Of a stretch of DNA of 32,884 nucleotides, positions 16,684 to 25,431 are shown piece after piece; the first letter of the stretch is position 1, and each line of letters begins with the position of its first letter. The DNA is taken from positions 1 through 32,884 of the forward strand of contig JASHPJ010000002.1 in assembly GCA_030038195.1 (NCBI GenBank). Direction: 5' to 3'. The DNA is from Acidobacteriaceae bacterium. GTDB taxonomy: Bacteria; Acidobacteriota; Terriglobia; Terriglobales; Acidobacteriaceae. The position numbers and the translations under genes were made by a program. Below the pieces are notes generated by a model, which ran no database searches, was not told where the DNA came from, and saw nothing but the letters and a program-made list of their open reading frames with translations.

Positions 16684-17275
16684 GGATCGCTCCCGGCTGT
16701 TGCCGGCGCCGTCGCGCATCCAGCGTCATGGCGTAGATGCCGAAGATGATCTGGCAGAAGAAGATCGCCGTCAGAAACGCGATCGACGCCTGGCTCTCCG
16801 ACCCGAAGCATCCGGCCACGCCCGCGCCCATCCACAGCAGCGCGCAGACAAACTGCATCTTCCACTTCAGGATCAGGCTCGACGTGCCGTTGGCTACCGC
16901 CAGCATGCCGCCAATCACCGCCATGAACACGTGAATGTTGTAGTGGCCACTCAGGCCCAGCGTAAGCAGCACCAGGAAGAGCGATATGCCCATCACCTGC
17001 CACACCGAGCCCACCGCGCGGCCCAGCGTTGTCTCCGGTTGCCCACGCGAAATCCGCGCACCGATGACGCCGGTAAGCACGCCCGCGGCCACCATGGTCA
17101 CCGGCCACGCCCAGTTGCTGCGCCCCAGCGTTGCCCACGCTGTGGCCACATAGTAGGCCACACCCCACAGCAGGAACGTCCATCCCCAGCTCTCGGTCGA
17201 CCGCCGTCCCTCGGCCATCATGGTTTCAATCAGTTTCAGTTGCGTTTTCACGCCCATCTCATCGTTTGCAGCCAT
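16676..17275 (-). CDS. six-helix membrane protein, partner of the regulator gene
   Basis: The 199-residue protein from ATG 17275 has a cytoplasmic N-terminus (VKTQLKLIETMMAEGRRS) and six predicted membrane segments. These begin near WTFLLWGVAYYVATA, WPVTMVAAGVLTGVIG, VWQVMGISLFLVLLTL, VFMAVIGGMLAVANG, MQFVCALLWMGAGVAG and IAFLTAIFFCQIIFGIY. It ends in an Arg-rich tail. GGAGA eight bases before ATG supports this start over a TTG at 17323. I do not recognise a named family; similar proteins sit beside PadR/MarR-like regulators. A role in sensing or transport is inference from the operon only. Confidence 0.75.
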   Translation of the reverse strand: MAANDEMGVKTQLKLIETMMAEGRRSTESWGWTFLLWGVAYYVATAWATLGRSNWAWPVTMVAAGVLTGVIGARISRGQPETTLGRAVGSVWQVMGISLFLVLLTLGLSGHYNIHVFMAVIGGMLAVANGTSSLILKWKMQFVCALLWMGAGVAGCFGSESQASIAFLTAIFFCQIIFGIYAMTLDARRRRQQPGAIHV

Positions 17276-17309
17276 ACTCGGTTCTCTCCGTCCCTGCTCC
17301 GATATCTTC

Positions 17310-17361
17310 AGAGTAGTCCTCAATAAAAAGTACTCTATAAAATAAAGTAAAATTTGTCAAG
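17310..17361 (-). promoter_or_regulatory. promoter with overlapping inverted repeat for the membrane protein/regulator operon
   Basis: On the minus strand TTGACA (17356-17361) is followed by an AT-rich spacer and TAGAGT (17332-17337, spacing 18) or TATAGA two bases earlier. The inverted pair AGAGTA (17310-17315) and TACTCT (17331-17336), 15 bases apart, covers the -10 and the likely start site. That is the place expected for autorepression by the winged-helix regulator of this operon. The A+T content is far above the surroundings. Confidence 0.65.
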
Positions 17362-17488
17362 AGAATATTCCGGCTGCCGTCCAAGAGATAGGGAATACGG
17401 GTTTTGGCCCGGTTTTTCAATCATTTGCCCAGCCTGATGGCGGAAAGAAAGGTGGGATTTTCCTGGCGTGCATGAATGATTGCGGGCA

Positions 17489-18460
17489 TCAATTGCCGGC
17501 GTTCTGCCAGTTCGTCAGCGGTTTTGCGCTGAACCGTCCGCGGATCTGGCTGACGGCGACCACCCACGGCACAGCCACCGAGAAGAGGAACCGCGCCACC
17601 CAGGCCTTGGCGCCATAGCGGGGTAGGAAGCGCCCGTCGCGATGGAAAGCGTACCAGCACTCGATCGCCAGCACGGCCACGAAGGGAATCACCGACCATG
17701 GCAGGCACGCGAGCGCCGCGATCTGCAGCAGGCAGCGCGCGGCGTTGCGCAGCATCCGCGCCCGGCGCACGCCGGCTTGCCCGTCGCTGATGGCGTAGCG
17801 GGCCATCTGGTGGGTTGCGGAGCGAAACGTGTTGCGTGGAAAGTAGAGCGCCTTCGCGTTCCGGATAAACGTCGGCGTGGTCAGCCGCCGCGCTTCCAGG
17901 TCGAAGAGCGTGTCCTCGCCCACCAGCACCTGCTCGGGAAAACCGCCGATCCGCTGCCACAGGGCCTTGGTAAAAGCCATCGACCGCGCCGTGCACGACT
18001 TGGTGGGCTCGGTGGGCGCAAGCTTGATGGAAAAGAACGGCGCCGACGCAACATCCCATGCCGTGCACCCGGCCGGATTGAGGCATGACCCGCCCAGCGC
18101 GTATTCGGCCGCGCCGTTCACCAGCGGAGCCGTCAGATTCCGCAGCCAGTCCGGCGCATACGTACAGCCCGCATCCGCGCAGGCCACGATCGAGGATTTT
18201 GCCGCCGCGATGGCCACGTTGCGTCCGCGCGAGACCGGACCTTTCGAGAACTTGAGGCTGCAGGATGCGTCGCGGATGGCAACCAGCTGCGGATCATGGC
18301 GCTGCGCCTCTTCGAGCCACTCCCACGTGCCGTCCGTCGAGCCGCCGTCCACCACGATGACCTCGGCTGCAGGGGGCTCCTGCGCCAGCAGACTCGTCAC
18401 CGCTCGCTCAATCTCCTCGATCTCGTTGAGCTCGGTCATCACAATGCTGACGGGCTGCAT
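17489..18460 (-). CDS. family 2 glycosyltransferase
   Basis: From ATG 18460 the protein has 323 residues. The GT-A fold is clear: VSIVMTELNEIEEIERAVTSLL, EVIVVDGGSTDGTWEWLEEA (nucleotide-sugar site), SRGRNVAIAAAKSSIVACADAG with the DxD-like ADAGC, and a later VGEDTLFDLEARR acidic acceptor-base region. The C-terminal third holds two or three membrane segments (LLQIAALACLPWSVIPFVAVLAI and VARFLFSVAVPWVVAV), so it is probably attached to the inner membrane. GT2 enzymes of this shape build envelope polysaccharides or glycolipids. An in-frame GTG at 18481 is a possible longer start. Neither has a clear ribosome site. The acceptor is unknown. Confidence 0.85.
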   Translation of the reverse strand: MQPVSIVMTELNEIEEIERAVTSLLAQEPPAAEVIVVDGGSTDGTWEWLEEAQRHDPQLVAIRDASCSLKFSKGPVSRGRNVAIAAAKSSIVACADAGCTYAPDWLRNLTAPLVNGAAEYALGGSCLNPAGCTAWDVASAPFFSIKLAPTEPTKSCTARSMAFTKALWQRIGGFPEQVLVGEDTLFDLEARRLTTPTFIRNAKALYFPRNTFRSATHQMARYAISDGQAGVRRARMLRNAARCLLQIAALACLPWSVIPFVAVLAIECWYAFHRDGRFLPRYGAKAWVARFLFSVAVPWVVAVSQIRGRFSAKPLTNWQNAGN

Positions 18461-18524
18461 GGGTTGAGTATAGCGGCGCACACAGCTTTACCGCTCCCGC
18501 ACTTTTTTATGGACAGCAACTGCG

Positions 18525-18743
18525 GTGTGGCCAATAATTCGGACCCATGTTTCAGCGCAATCACGTATATCGGCGGTCCTTCTGCCGCTGGTTATCGGGC
18601 TGGCCGGCCTGGTGCACCTCATGGATCAGCCACGCTTTGCCGCCTACCGCACCGTGGATGTGGTGCAGTTGACCGGCTCAGGCGCGTGCTTCGGAGTCGC
18701 CCTCTGCGCACTGCTCTCCCTTTTGTTTCCGCCGAAGCGGTGA
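18525..18743 (+). CDS. small hydrophobic protein, two membrane segments (hypothetical)
   Basis: A GTG at 18525 opens 72 residues with segments VLLPLVIGLAGLVHL and FGVALCALLSLLF around a short polar loop (DQPRFAAYRTVDVVQ), ending PPKR. The pattern suits a small inner-membrane protein. A perfect 9-bp stem overlaps its stop, which supports it as a transcription unit. No family is recognised, and the start lacks a good ribosome site. Confidence 0.45.
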   Translation: MWPIIRTHVSAQSRISAVLLPLVIGLAGLVHLMDQPRFAAYRTVDVVQLTGSGACFGVALCALLSLLFPPKR

Positions 18744-18776
18744 GGCAGCCACGGGCGCTTTCGAGACGGCTGCCTC
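18742..18776 (+). terminator. stem-loop at the end of the small membrane ORF
   Basis: GAGGCAGCC (18742-18750) pairs perfectly with GGCTGCCTC (18768-18776) across 17 bases. No T run follows, so intrinsic termination would be weak. It abuts the rplU promoter and could insulate it. Confidence 0.45.
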
Positions 18777-18777
18777 A

Positions 18778-18807
18778 TTGACCCCGTCCTTGCTTTAACG
18801 ATAGAAT
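18778..18807 (+). promoter_or_regulatory. promoter of rplU-rpmA
   Basis: TTGACC (18778-18783) and TAGAAT (18802-18807) are five-of-six matches to the -35 and -10 consensus with an 18-base spacer. Transcription would start near 18814, giving a leader of about 175 bases before rplU. Confidence 0.7.
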
Positions 18808-18823
18808 CGTAGAGTTTGGCGCT

Positions 18824-18842
18824 GTACCCCTCCATGGGGTAC
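18824..18842 (+). promoter_or_regulatory. leader hairpin upstream of rplU
   Basis: GTACCCC (18824-18830) pairs perfectly with GGGGTAC (18836-18842) across TCCAT, near the predicted 5' end of the leader. Ribosomal protein L21 leaders are known regulatory elements in several phyla. Whether this one is such an element needs comparative folding. Confidence 0.4.
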
Positions 18843-18990
18843 GCGGGATTGTGCAGGGTTCACCGCCAGAGTGGCGCGTGTGCGGCCCGCCTTCCGATGC
18901 AGTCACCGTCTGTATCCGCCCACCGCACAATCAGTCTTTTCCTGGGGGAATGCGTTTCCGTGCAGCATCCGGAGCGCTGGAGGGTTTGTT

Positions 18991-19317
18991 ATGTACGCAG
19001 TGATTCGCACCGGCGGCAAGCAGTATCGCGTGGCGCCCGGCGATGTGCTCAGGATCGAGTCTGTTCCGTCTGAGAACCAGACCGTCGAGTTCAGCGACGT
19101 TCTTGCCGTTTCCGGCGAGCCCGGATCGGTGGCCAGGCCAGCCAGCGCCAAGGTGACCGCCGAGATAGTCGGCGAGGGTCGCGGCGACAAGATCCTGGTC
19201 TTCCACCTGAAGCGCAAGAAGCAGTACAAGAAGCTCCAGGGCCACCGTCAGAACTTTACCCAGGTGCGCATCAAGGCCATCGAGGCCGACGGCGTGACCT
19301 ACACTTCCGCGAACTAG
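18991..19317 (+). CDS. rplU: 50S ribosomal protein L21
   Basis: The 108-residue protein starts MYAVIRTGGKQYRV, the invariant L21 N-terminus. It has GDVLRIES, the central KVTAEIVGEGRGDKILVFHLKRKKQYKK block and GHRQNFTQVRIKAI, all L21 hallmarks that bind 23S rRNA. GGAGG (18979-18983) sits seven bases before ATG 18991; the frame is open further upstream but without ribosomal-protein sequence. rpmA follows 30 bp later in the usual L21-L27 order. Obg, often third in this cluster, is elsewhere (7147). Confidence 0.97.
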   Translation: MYAVIRTGGKQYRVAPGDVLRIESVPSENQTVEFSDVLAVSGEPGSVARPASAKVTAEIVGEGRGDKILVFHLKRKKQYKKLQGHRQNFTQVRIKAIEADGVTYTSAN

Positions 19318-19347
19318 TCTCTGACCGCTTAGTGAGGATTTTCGACC

Positions 19348-19611
19348 ATGGCACATAAAAAGGGTGGAGGCAGCTCCACAAACGGACGCGACTCGAATGC
19401 ACAGCGGCTGGGCGTGAAGGCCTTTGCCGGACAGTTCGTCACCGGCGGCTCGATCATCATCCGCCAGCGCGGCACGCGCATCAAGCCCGGCGCCAACGTG
19501 GGCATCGGCTCAGACGATACGCTTTTCGCCAAGGTGACCGGCCGCGTGAAGTTCACTGACCGCGGCAACCGCGGACGCTTTGCGTCCGTTGAGCCGGCAG
19601 CCGCCGAGTAG
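19348..19611 (+). CDS. rpmA: 50S ribosomal protein L27
   Basis: The 87-residue protein starts [20 protein letters not shown], the conserved N-terminal arm that reaches the peptidyl-transferase centre. The body has [30 protein letters not shown], and [10 protein letters not shown]. There is no Firmicutes-type N-terminal extension that needs cleavage. It is cotranscribed with rplU and followed by a strong terminator. Confidence 0.97.
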   Translation: MAHKKGGGSSTNGRDSNAQRLGVKAFAGQFVTGGSIIIRQRGTRIKPGANVGIGSDDTLFAKVTGRVKFTDRGNRGRFASVEPAAAE

Positions 19612-19633
19612 CAGCAGGTTCTCTCCAGAACGG

Positions 19634-19665
19634 CGAAAGGCCGCGGTGTTTGCCGCGGCCTTTCG
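19634..19665. terminator. strong stem terminator after rpmA
   Basis: CGAAAGGCCGCGG (19634-19646) pairs perfectly over 13 bp with CCGCGGCCTTTCG (19653-19665), loop TGTTTG, followed by ATTCTCT. It lies between rpmA and the convergent membrane-protein gene and could serve both. Confidence 0.8.
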
Positions 19666-19716
19666 ATTCTCTGGATGCAGAGCAGTTCTCCAATTTCTGT
19701 GCAGAGGCGATTGCTG

Positions 19717-20592
19717 CTACGACTCGGACCGCTGCCCTTTGAGATTGCGGTTCAGCACCTTGTCCACCACCTTTTCCACGTCGGTCAGGAAGAAACTGTT
19801 GGCTGGCTGCTGCACAGCCACCTGGGTGCCGGTGTGGCCCAGCGCCGAGGCGATTTCATTCCAGCGATACACGGTCGAGTTGGCCGGCATCACCACCGGC
19901 TGGTGCGCCGGCTCGGGAAGCGCGCAGTAGGTGATCCAGACCCCCAGCGCCAGCAGGATGACCGACTCATAAACGAACTGCAGCGGCGCGGTCAGGGCCG
20001 TGTTATGCGAGATGAGCGAGGCGGCCACAAAATCGTTGGCGGCCATCACGCCGAATCCCAGCGCCAAGCCAAAGGCCATATCGCGAATGGAAAGCCGCAG
20101 AGCATTCATACTGAGGCAGAGGAAGGCGAGCAGGCAAAGCTCAAGCAGGCTCACCGAGTGCATCAGGCCGAAGGCGATGTCGGGAATGATCATCAGGCCG
20201 TGATGCGAGAACGAGAGCGTCGAAAAGGTGACGATGGCTGAGACCAGCACCGCCCAGCGGAAGATGATGATGCCGAACTTCATCAGTCCGGGGAACGAGG
20301 TGAGCGCCGAGCGGAAGACCTCGATATTGATGAAGAACAAGATCACTGCACTGGCAATGTACACTCCCCAGGAGACGAAGAAGTACGCCTGGTACTGTAC
20401 ATGCGAGTGGGCTTTCTGGAGTTCGAAGAGCAACAGGGCCAGAACTGGGGCGGAAACCACGCGCAGCGCCAAGTAAGCGCTCATCGCTGGAAAACGGCGC
20501 TGCAGTTTACGTCGCCAGAAAAGAAAGGCGAGCACTGCCACGAGAAGAAACTCGATCACGCCCATGACTGACATGGCTAAATTGGAGGACAT
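19717..20592 (-). CDS. seven-helix membrane protein of unknown function
   Basis: From ATG 20592 there are 291 residues. Seven hydrophobic segments are visible, beginning near MGVIEFLLVAVLAFLFW, YLALRVVSAPVLALLLF, YFFVSWGVYIASAVILFF, IIIFRWAVLVSAIVTFST, SVSLLELCLLAFLCLSM, FGLALGFGVMAANDFVAA and ESVILLALGVWITYC. A cytoplasmic-type tail of about 65 residues follows, with YRWNEIASALGHTGTQV and NSFFLTDVEKVVDKVLNR. No kinase, cyclase or transporter motif is seen. The frame can start 16 residues earlier at 20640 (GAGGGG close by). The exported peptide gene lies just upstream on the same strand. I know similar proteins only as uncharacterised membrane proteins of Acidobacteria. Confidence 0.75.
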   Translation of the reverse strand: MSSNLAMSVMGVIEFLLVAVLAFLFWRRKLQRRFPAMSAYLALRVVSAPVLALLLFELQKAHSHVQYQAYFFVSWGVYIASAVILFFINIEVFRSALTSFPGLMKFGIIIFRWAVLVSAIVTFSTLSFSHHGLMIIPDIAFGLMHSVSLLELCLLAFLCLSMNALRLSIRDMAFGLALGFGVMAANDFVAASLISHNTALTAPLQFVYESVILLALGVWITYCALPEPAHQPVVMPANSTVYRWNEIASALGHTGTQVAVQQPANSFFLTDVEKVVDKVLNRNLKGQRSES

Positions 20593-20716
20593 AAACACCC
20601 GTGCCCATTCTGAGGCTTCCTCAGAATAGCGCCAAACCATAGGCCCCTCAACAAGAAAAACGGGTGATACGGCCTTCTACTTTCGTGCGATTACCTGCGT
20701 GCTTACAGTAGATTAC

Positions 20717-20902
20717 TTACCATGTACGCGTAGGCGGATTCTGCGGACAGGTAGGGATGCCAGGGCCACAGGTTGCGATGGGAAAACCGGCCGTAGCCGA
20801 TTGATGGCTGGGCACAATAGGTGCGTTCTTAGGAGTAACAGCGGCGGCAGCGCCACCGGCCACCACAACGAGAAGTGCAAAGATACGGATCGCGAGTTTC
20901 AT
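20717..20902 (-). CDS. exported small peptide, 61 residues (hypothetical)
   Basis: The sequence starts MKLAIRIFALLVVVAGGAAAA, a textbook signal peptide with cleavage near AAAA-V. It leaves a mature peptide of about 40 residues: a Ser/His/Thr stretch, then TAGFPIATCGPGIPTCPQNP and a Trp end. Two Cys six residues apart could form a disulfide. AGGGG nine bases upstream supports the ATG. It lies 77-125 bp before the seven-helix protein gene on the same strand, so cotranscription is plausible. No family is recognised. A structural, antimicrobial or signalling role would be speculation. Confidence 0.65.
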   Translation of the reverse strand: MKLAIRIFALLVVVAGGAAAAVTPKNAPIVPSHQSATAGFPIATCGPGIPTCPQNPPTRTW

Positions 20903-21064
20903 AATCAGTAACCCCTAGGTAATAGGATCGGTCGGGAGGAATCTCCACGTACACCTTTCGTATCATAGCTCGAAAATTTCCATAAAATGAGATTTTTCAT
21001 GAATATACATAATTGATAACGTTTCGCATTACTAAAGTCATATCCCAAGAACGTAATCTCCATC

Positions 21065-21136
21065 GGTAATCAGCCTGGCTGCATTGCATAGACCGCCTTC
21101 TGAACCTGACTGATTACCCCTCGCGCATGCTAAAAT
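21065..21136 (+). promoter_or_regulatory. inverted repeat and extended -10 ahead of gyrB
   Basis: GGTAATCAG (21065-21073) and CTGATTACC (21110-21118) form a perfect 9-bp inverted repeat 36 bases apart. TGCTAAAAT (21128-21136) reads as an extended -10, and the right repeat arm lies across its -35 zone. The whole 20903-21266 gap is otherwise AT-rich with no gene; a TTGATA at 21013 lacks a good -10. Confidence 0.4.
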
Positions 21137-21182
21137 CAATCCAGGCCCTTTCGCGCAAAGCCCACGTCTTTCAAGCGGTTAG

Positions 21183-23828
<2,646 letters not shown>

Positions 23829-23895
23829 ATAAAGTCGAAGGCCTCTCCAGCGCTCAATTTCGAGTATGGAAGCCAGGTAAAAATCAAAGAACCGG

Positions 23896-23940
23896 ATGCC
23901 CCACCTTCGCCGCAGTTTTGTCGCGGCTAAGGTGGGGTAT
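23896..23940. terminator. long hairpin after gyrB, repeat-like (TGCCCCA...TGGGG)
   Basis: An 18-position stem with one mismatch and one G-T pair joins 23896-23913 to 23923-23940, around CCCCACCTT/AAGGTGGGG. It could end gyrB transcription, with a T-rich stretch about 12 bases further on. Its GCCCCA/TGGGG edges also match the dispersed hairpin family, so it may be a divergent member. Confidence 0.6.
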
Positions 23941-24008
23941 TGATCTATAGCTTTTTTACATTACAGTTTTTATCGTTCTTCGATCATGAGTCGAAGCGAA
24001 CTTCGCCG
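23938..24008 (+). repeat. direct repeat DR1 (pairs with 24635-24698)
   Basis: Starts TATTGATCTATAG and runs through a T-rich stretch, CAGTTTTTATC and a small stem (TTCTTCGA / TCGAAG). The same order occurs at 24635-24698 with a 5-base gap and several substitutions, about 85% identical by eye. The two copies bracket about 626 bp. Confidence 0.75.
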
Positions 24009-24040
24009 ACGGTAGCTCAGATCTCCAGTAACTCGCGCCG

Positions 24041-24088
24041 GCACGAAAAGGGGTGCCCCAGGTCTCGCTTTTGAGACCTGGGAGAGCA
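24041..24088 (-). repeat. dispersed hairpin repeat, copy C (inverted)
   Basis: A perfect 10-bp stem, CCCAGGTCTC (24057-24066) with GAGACCTGGG (24073-24082), loop GCTTTT. GCACGAAAAGGGGTGC precedes it on the plus strand. Read on the minus strand it matches copy B in the left arm and loop. With copy D it forms a long inverted pair. Confidence 0.75.
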
Positions 24089-24223
24089 CCGCACCTGAAT
24101 TTGTAGCTTGCTATCTTTGTTGAACTGAGACATAGGTCACCCTCGGCAGATGCTGACCGAAGCAATCGAAGCTGTGACTGCTGGAGGGTTGTCGTAGAAT
24201 GCGGCGTGGCTGGCGGAGATTCC

Positions 24224-24270
24224 TGCTTTCCCAGGCCTCCAAAGCGAGACCTGGGGCACCCCTTTTCGTA
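24224..24270 (+). repeat. dispersed hairpin repeat, copy D
   Basis: TGCTTTCCCAGGCCTC (arm 24230-24239), six-base loop, GAGACCTGGG (24246-24255), then GGCACCCCTTTTCGTA. One C-A mismatch is in the stem. The CACCCCTTTTCGT end is the reverse complement of the start of copy C, so C and D are mirror copies about 135 bp apart. The bases between them, and 24271-24402 after them, hold no recognisable gene. Confidence 0.75.
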
Positions 24271-24402
24271 CCAGATTGAATTCCCTTAAACCTGGGCCAC
24301 CCGCCCACCCTTTAGCCTACGTTGGTTATCCTTTCTCGCGCGCGATGCAGCATCGATTCGTGAGAGACTCCCACGCACGAATGAAACTCTCCGTAAGTGA
24401 TC

Positions 24403-24617
24403 CTAATGCGTAGAGCGAAACACGAAGCAGATGAAATGTTTCGCCACAATGCTGCCGACGACGATAGTTACAATCAGTCCATCGGGTGATTCCCATACGC
24501 CACGGGAATGTCTATGGCAGCAAACGCGCAGCCCGTGGCAACTGCGGCGACTACCGCGAGCACGGCGTCTATGAATGCCTCTTTCAGACTCCAAGACCGC
24601 CGCAATGCAAAGCTCAT
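24403..24617 (-). pseudogene. decayed small membrane protein gene (one-base frame break)
   Basis: From ATG 24617 one frame gives a 47-residue peptide (SFALRRSWSLKEAFIDAVLA, VVAAVATGCAFAAIDIPVAY, GNHPMD) ending at 24474. The next frame continues in the same style, DGLIVTIVVGSIVAKHFICF with FRSTH, to the stop at 24403. One missing C in the CCC run near 24487 would join them into about 71 residues with two membrane helices. No ribosome site is evident. It lies inside the segment bracketed by DR1 and DR2. The ancestor family is not recognised. Confidence 0.45.
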
Positions 24618-24634
24618 AAGGCCACCCGCCGGCG

Positions 24635-24698
24635 TATTGATCTATGTTTTTTTACAGTTTTTATCATTCTTCGATCCTCAATCGAAGAGAACTTCGCA
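24635..24698 (+). repeat. direct repeat DR2
   Basis: Second copy of DR1 (23938-24008), beginning TATTGATCTATG. It stops one base short of the nucleotidyltransferase stop codon (24700-24702). The inner stem TTCTTCGA/TCGAAG is kept, although the loop differs. Confidence 0.75.
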
Positions 24699-24699
24699 G

Positions 24700-25431
24700 T
24701 CACGCGTCCGCGTACACGCCTGTCTCGAAATCCCGCCCAGCCTGCTGAAGGTTCTCCGGCCTGCCCAGGTCGCGCCAGTAGAACTCATCCGCGCGAAAGC
24801 CCACAATCATCTCTCCCTGCGCGGCCAGCCGCGCATACGCATCGATGATCGAGAATGCGCCCTCTTCCTGCAGCAAAGCGAAGATGCGCGGCGAGATTAC
24901 GTGAATGCCGGAGAACGCGAGCGAATCGAATCCTGCCGCGGCTTGTGCCTGCTCGGTGCGGCCACGGAACCGGCCCTGCGCATCGAACAGCAGAGGCCGC
25001 GATGTGGACCGATCCTGCACGGCCAGCGTGGCCAGCGCGCCGTGCTCGGCATGAAATCTTGCTATCTGCGCAAGATCGATATTGCTCAGCACGTCCACGT
25101 TGTGCAGAAGAAATGGCGCATCCTGCCCTGCGCTGTCTTCCAGAAAGAACCATGCAGCTTTTTTGAGGCCGCCGCCCGTGTCCAGCAACTCCTCTTCGCG
25201 CGAAATCTCGATGCGCATGCCGAAGTTGTCATTGGCGGCGAGGAAGTCGATCACCTTATCCGCAAAGTGATATACATTCACAATCACCGCGCGCACGCCG
25301 AATCTGCGCAGCCGCGCGAGCGTGATTGCGAGCAGCGTGCGCCCGGCTACTTCTACGAGCGCCTTGGGCCGGTCGTTGGTCAACGGACGCAGGCGCGTGC
25401 CCAGGCCCGCGGCCAGAATCATGGCTTTCAC
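24700..25431 (-). CDS. MurU-like sugar-1-phosphate nucleotidyltransferase
   Basis: The 243-residue protein begins MKAMILAAGLGTRLRPLTND with the GxGTRxRPxT phosphate loop and PKALVEVAGRTLL (activating Lys), the hallmarks of NTP-transferase enzymes. FLLHNVDVLSNIDL gives the metal-binding Asp of the nucleotide site, and later FSGIHVISPRIF and FYWRDLGRPENL match short MurU/RmlA-like proteins. There is no left-handed beta-helix domain, so it is not GlmU. Its start overlaps the kinase gene stop by four bases (25428-25431). MurU makes UDP-MurNAc from MurNAc-1-phosphate in a cell-wall recycling route that bypasses MurA. The AmgK-like neighbour makes that the best guess; other sugar phosphates remain possible. 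Confidence 0.82.
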   Translation of the reverse strand: MKAMILAAGLGTRLRPLTNDRPKALVEVAGRTLLAITLARLRRFGVRAVIVNVYHFADKVIDFLAANDNFGMRIEISREEELLDTGGGLKKAAWFFLEDSAGQDAPFLLHNVDVLSNIDLAQIARFHAEHGALATLAVQDRSTSRPLLFDAQGRFRGRTEQAQAAAGFDSLAFSGIHVISPRIFALLQEEGAFSIIDAYARLAAQGEMIVGFRADEFYWRDLGRPENLQQAGRDFETGVYADA

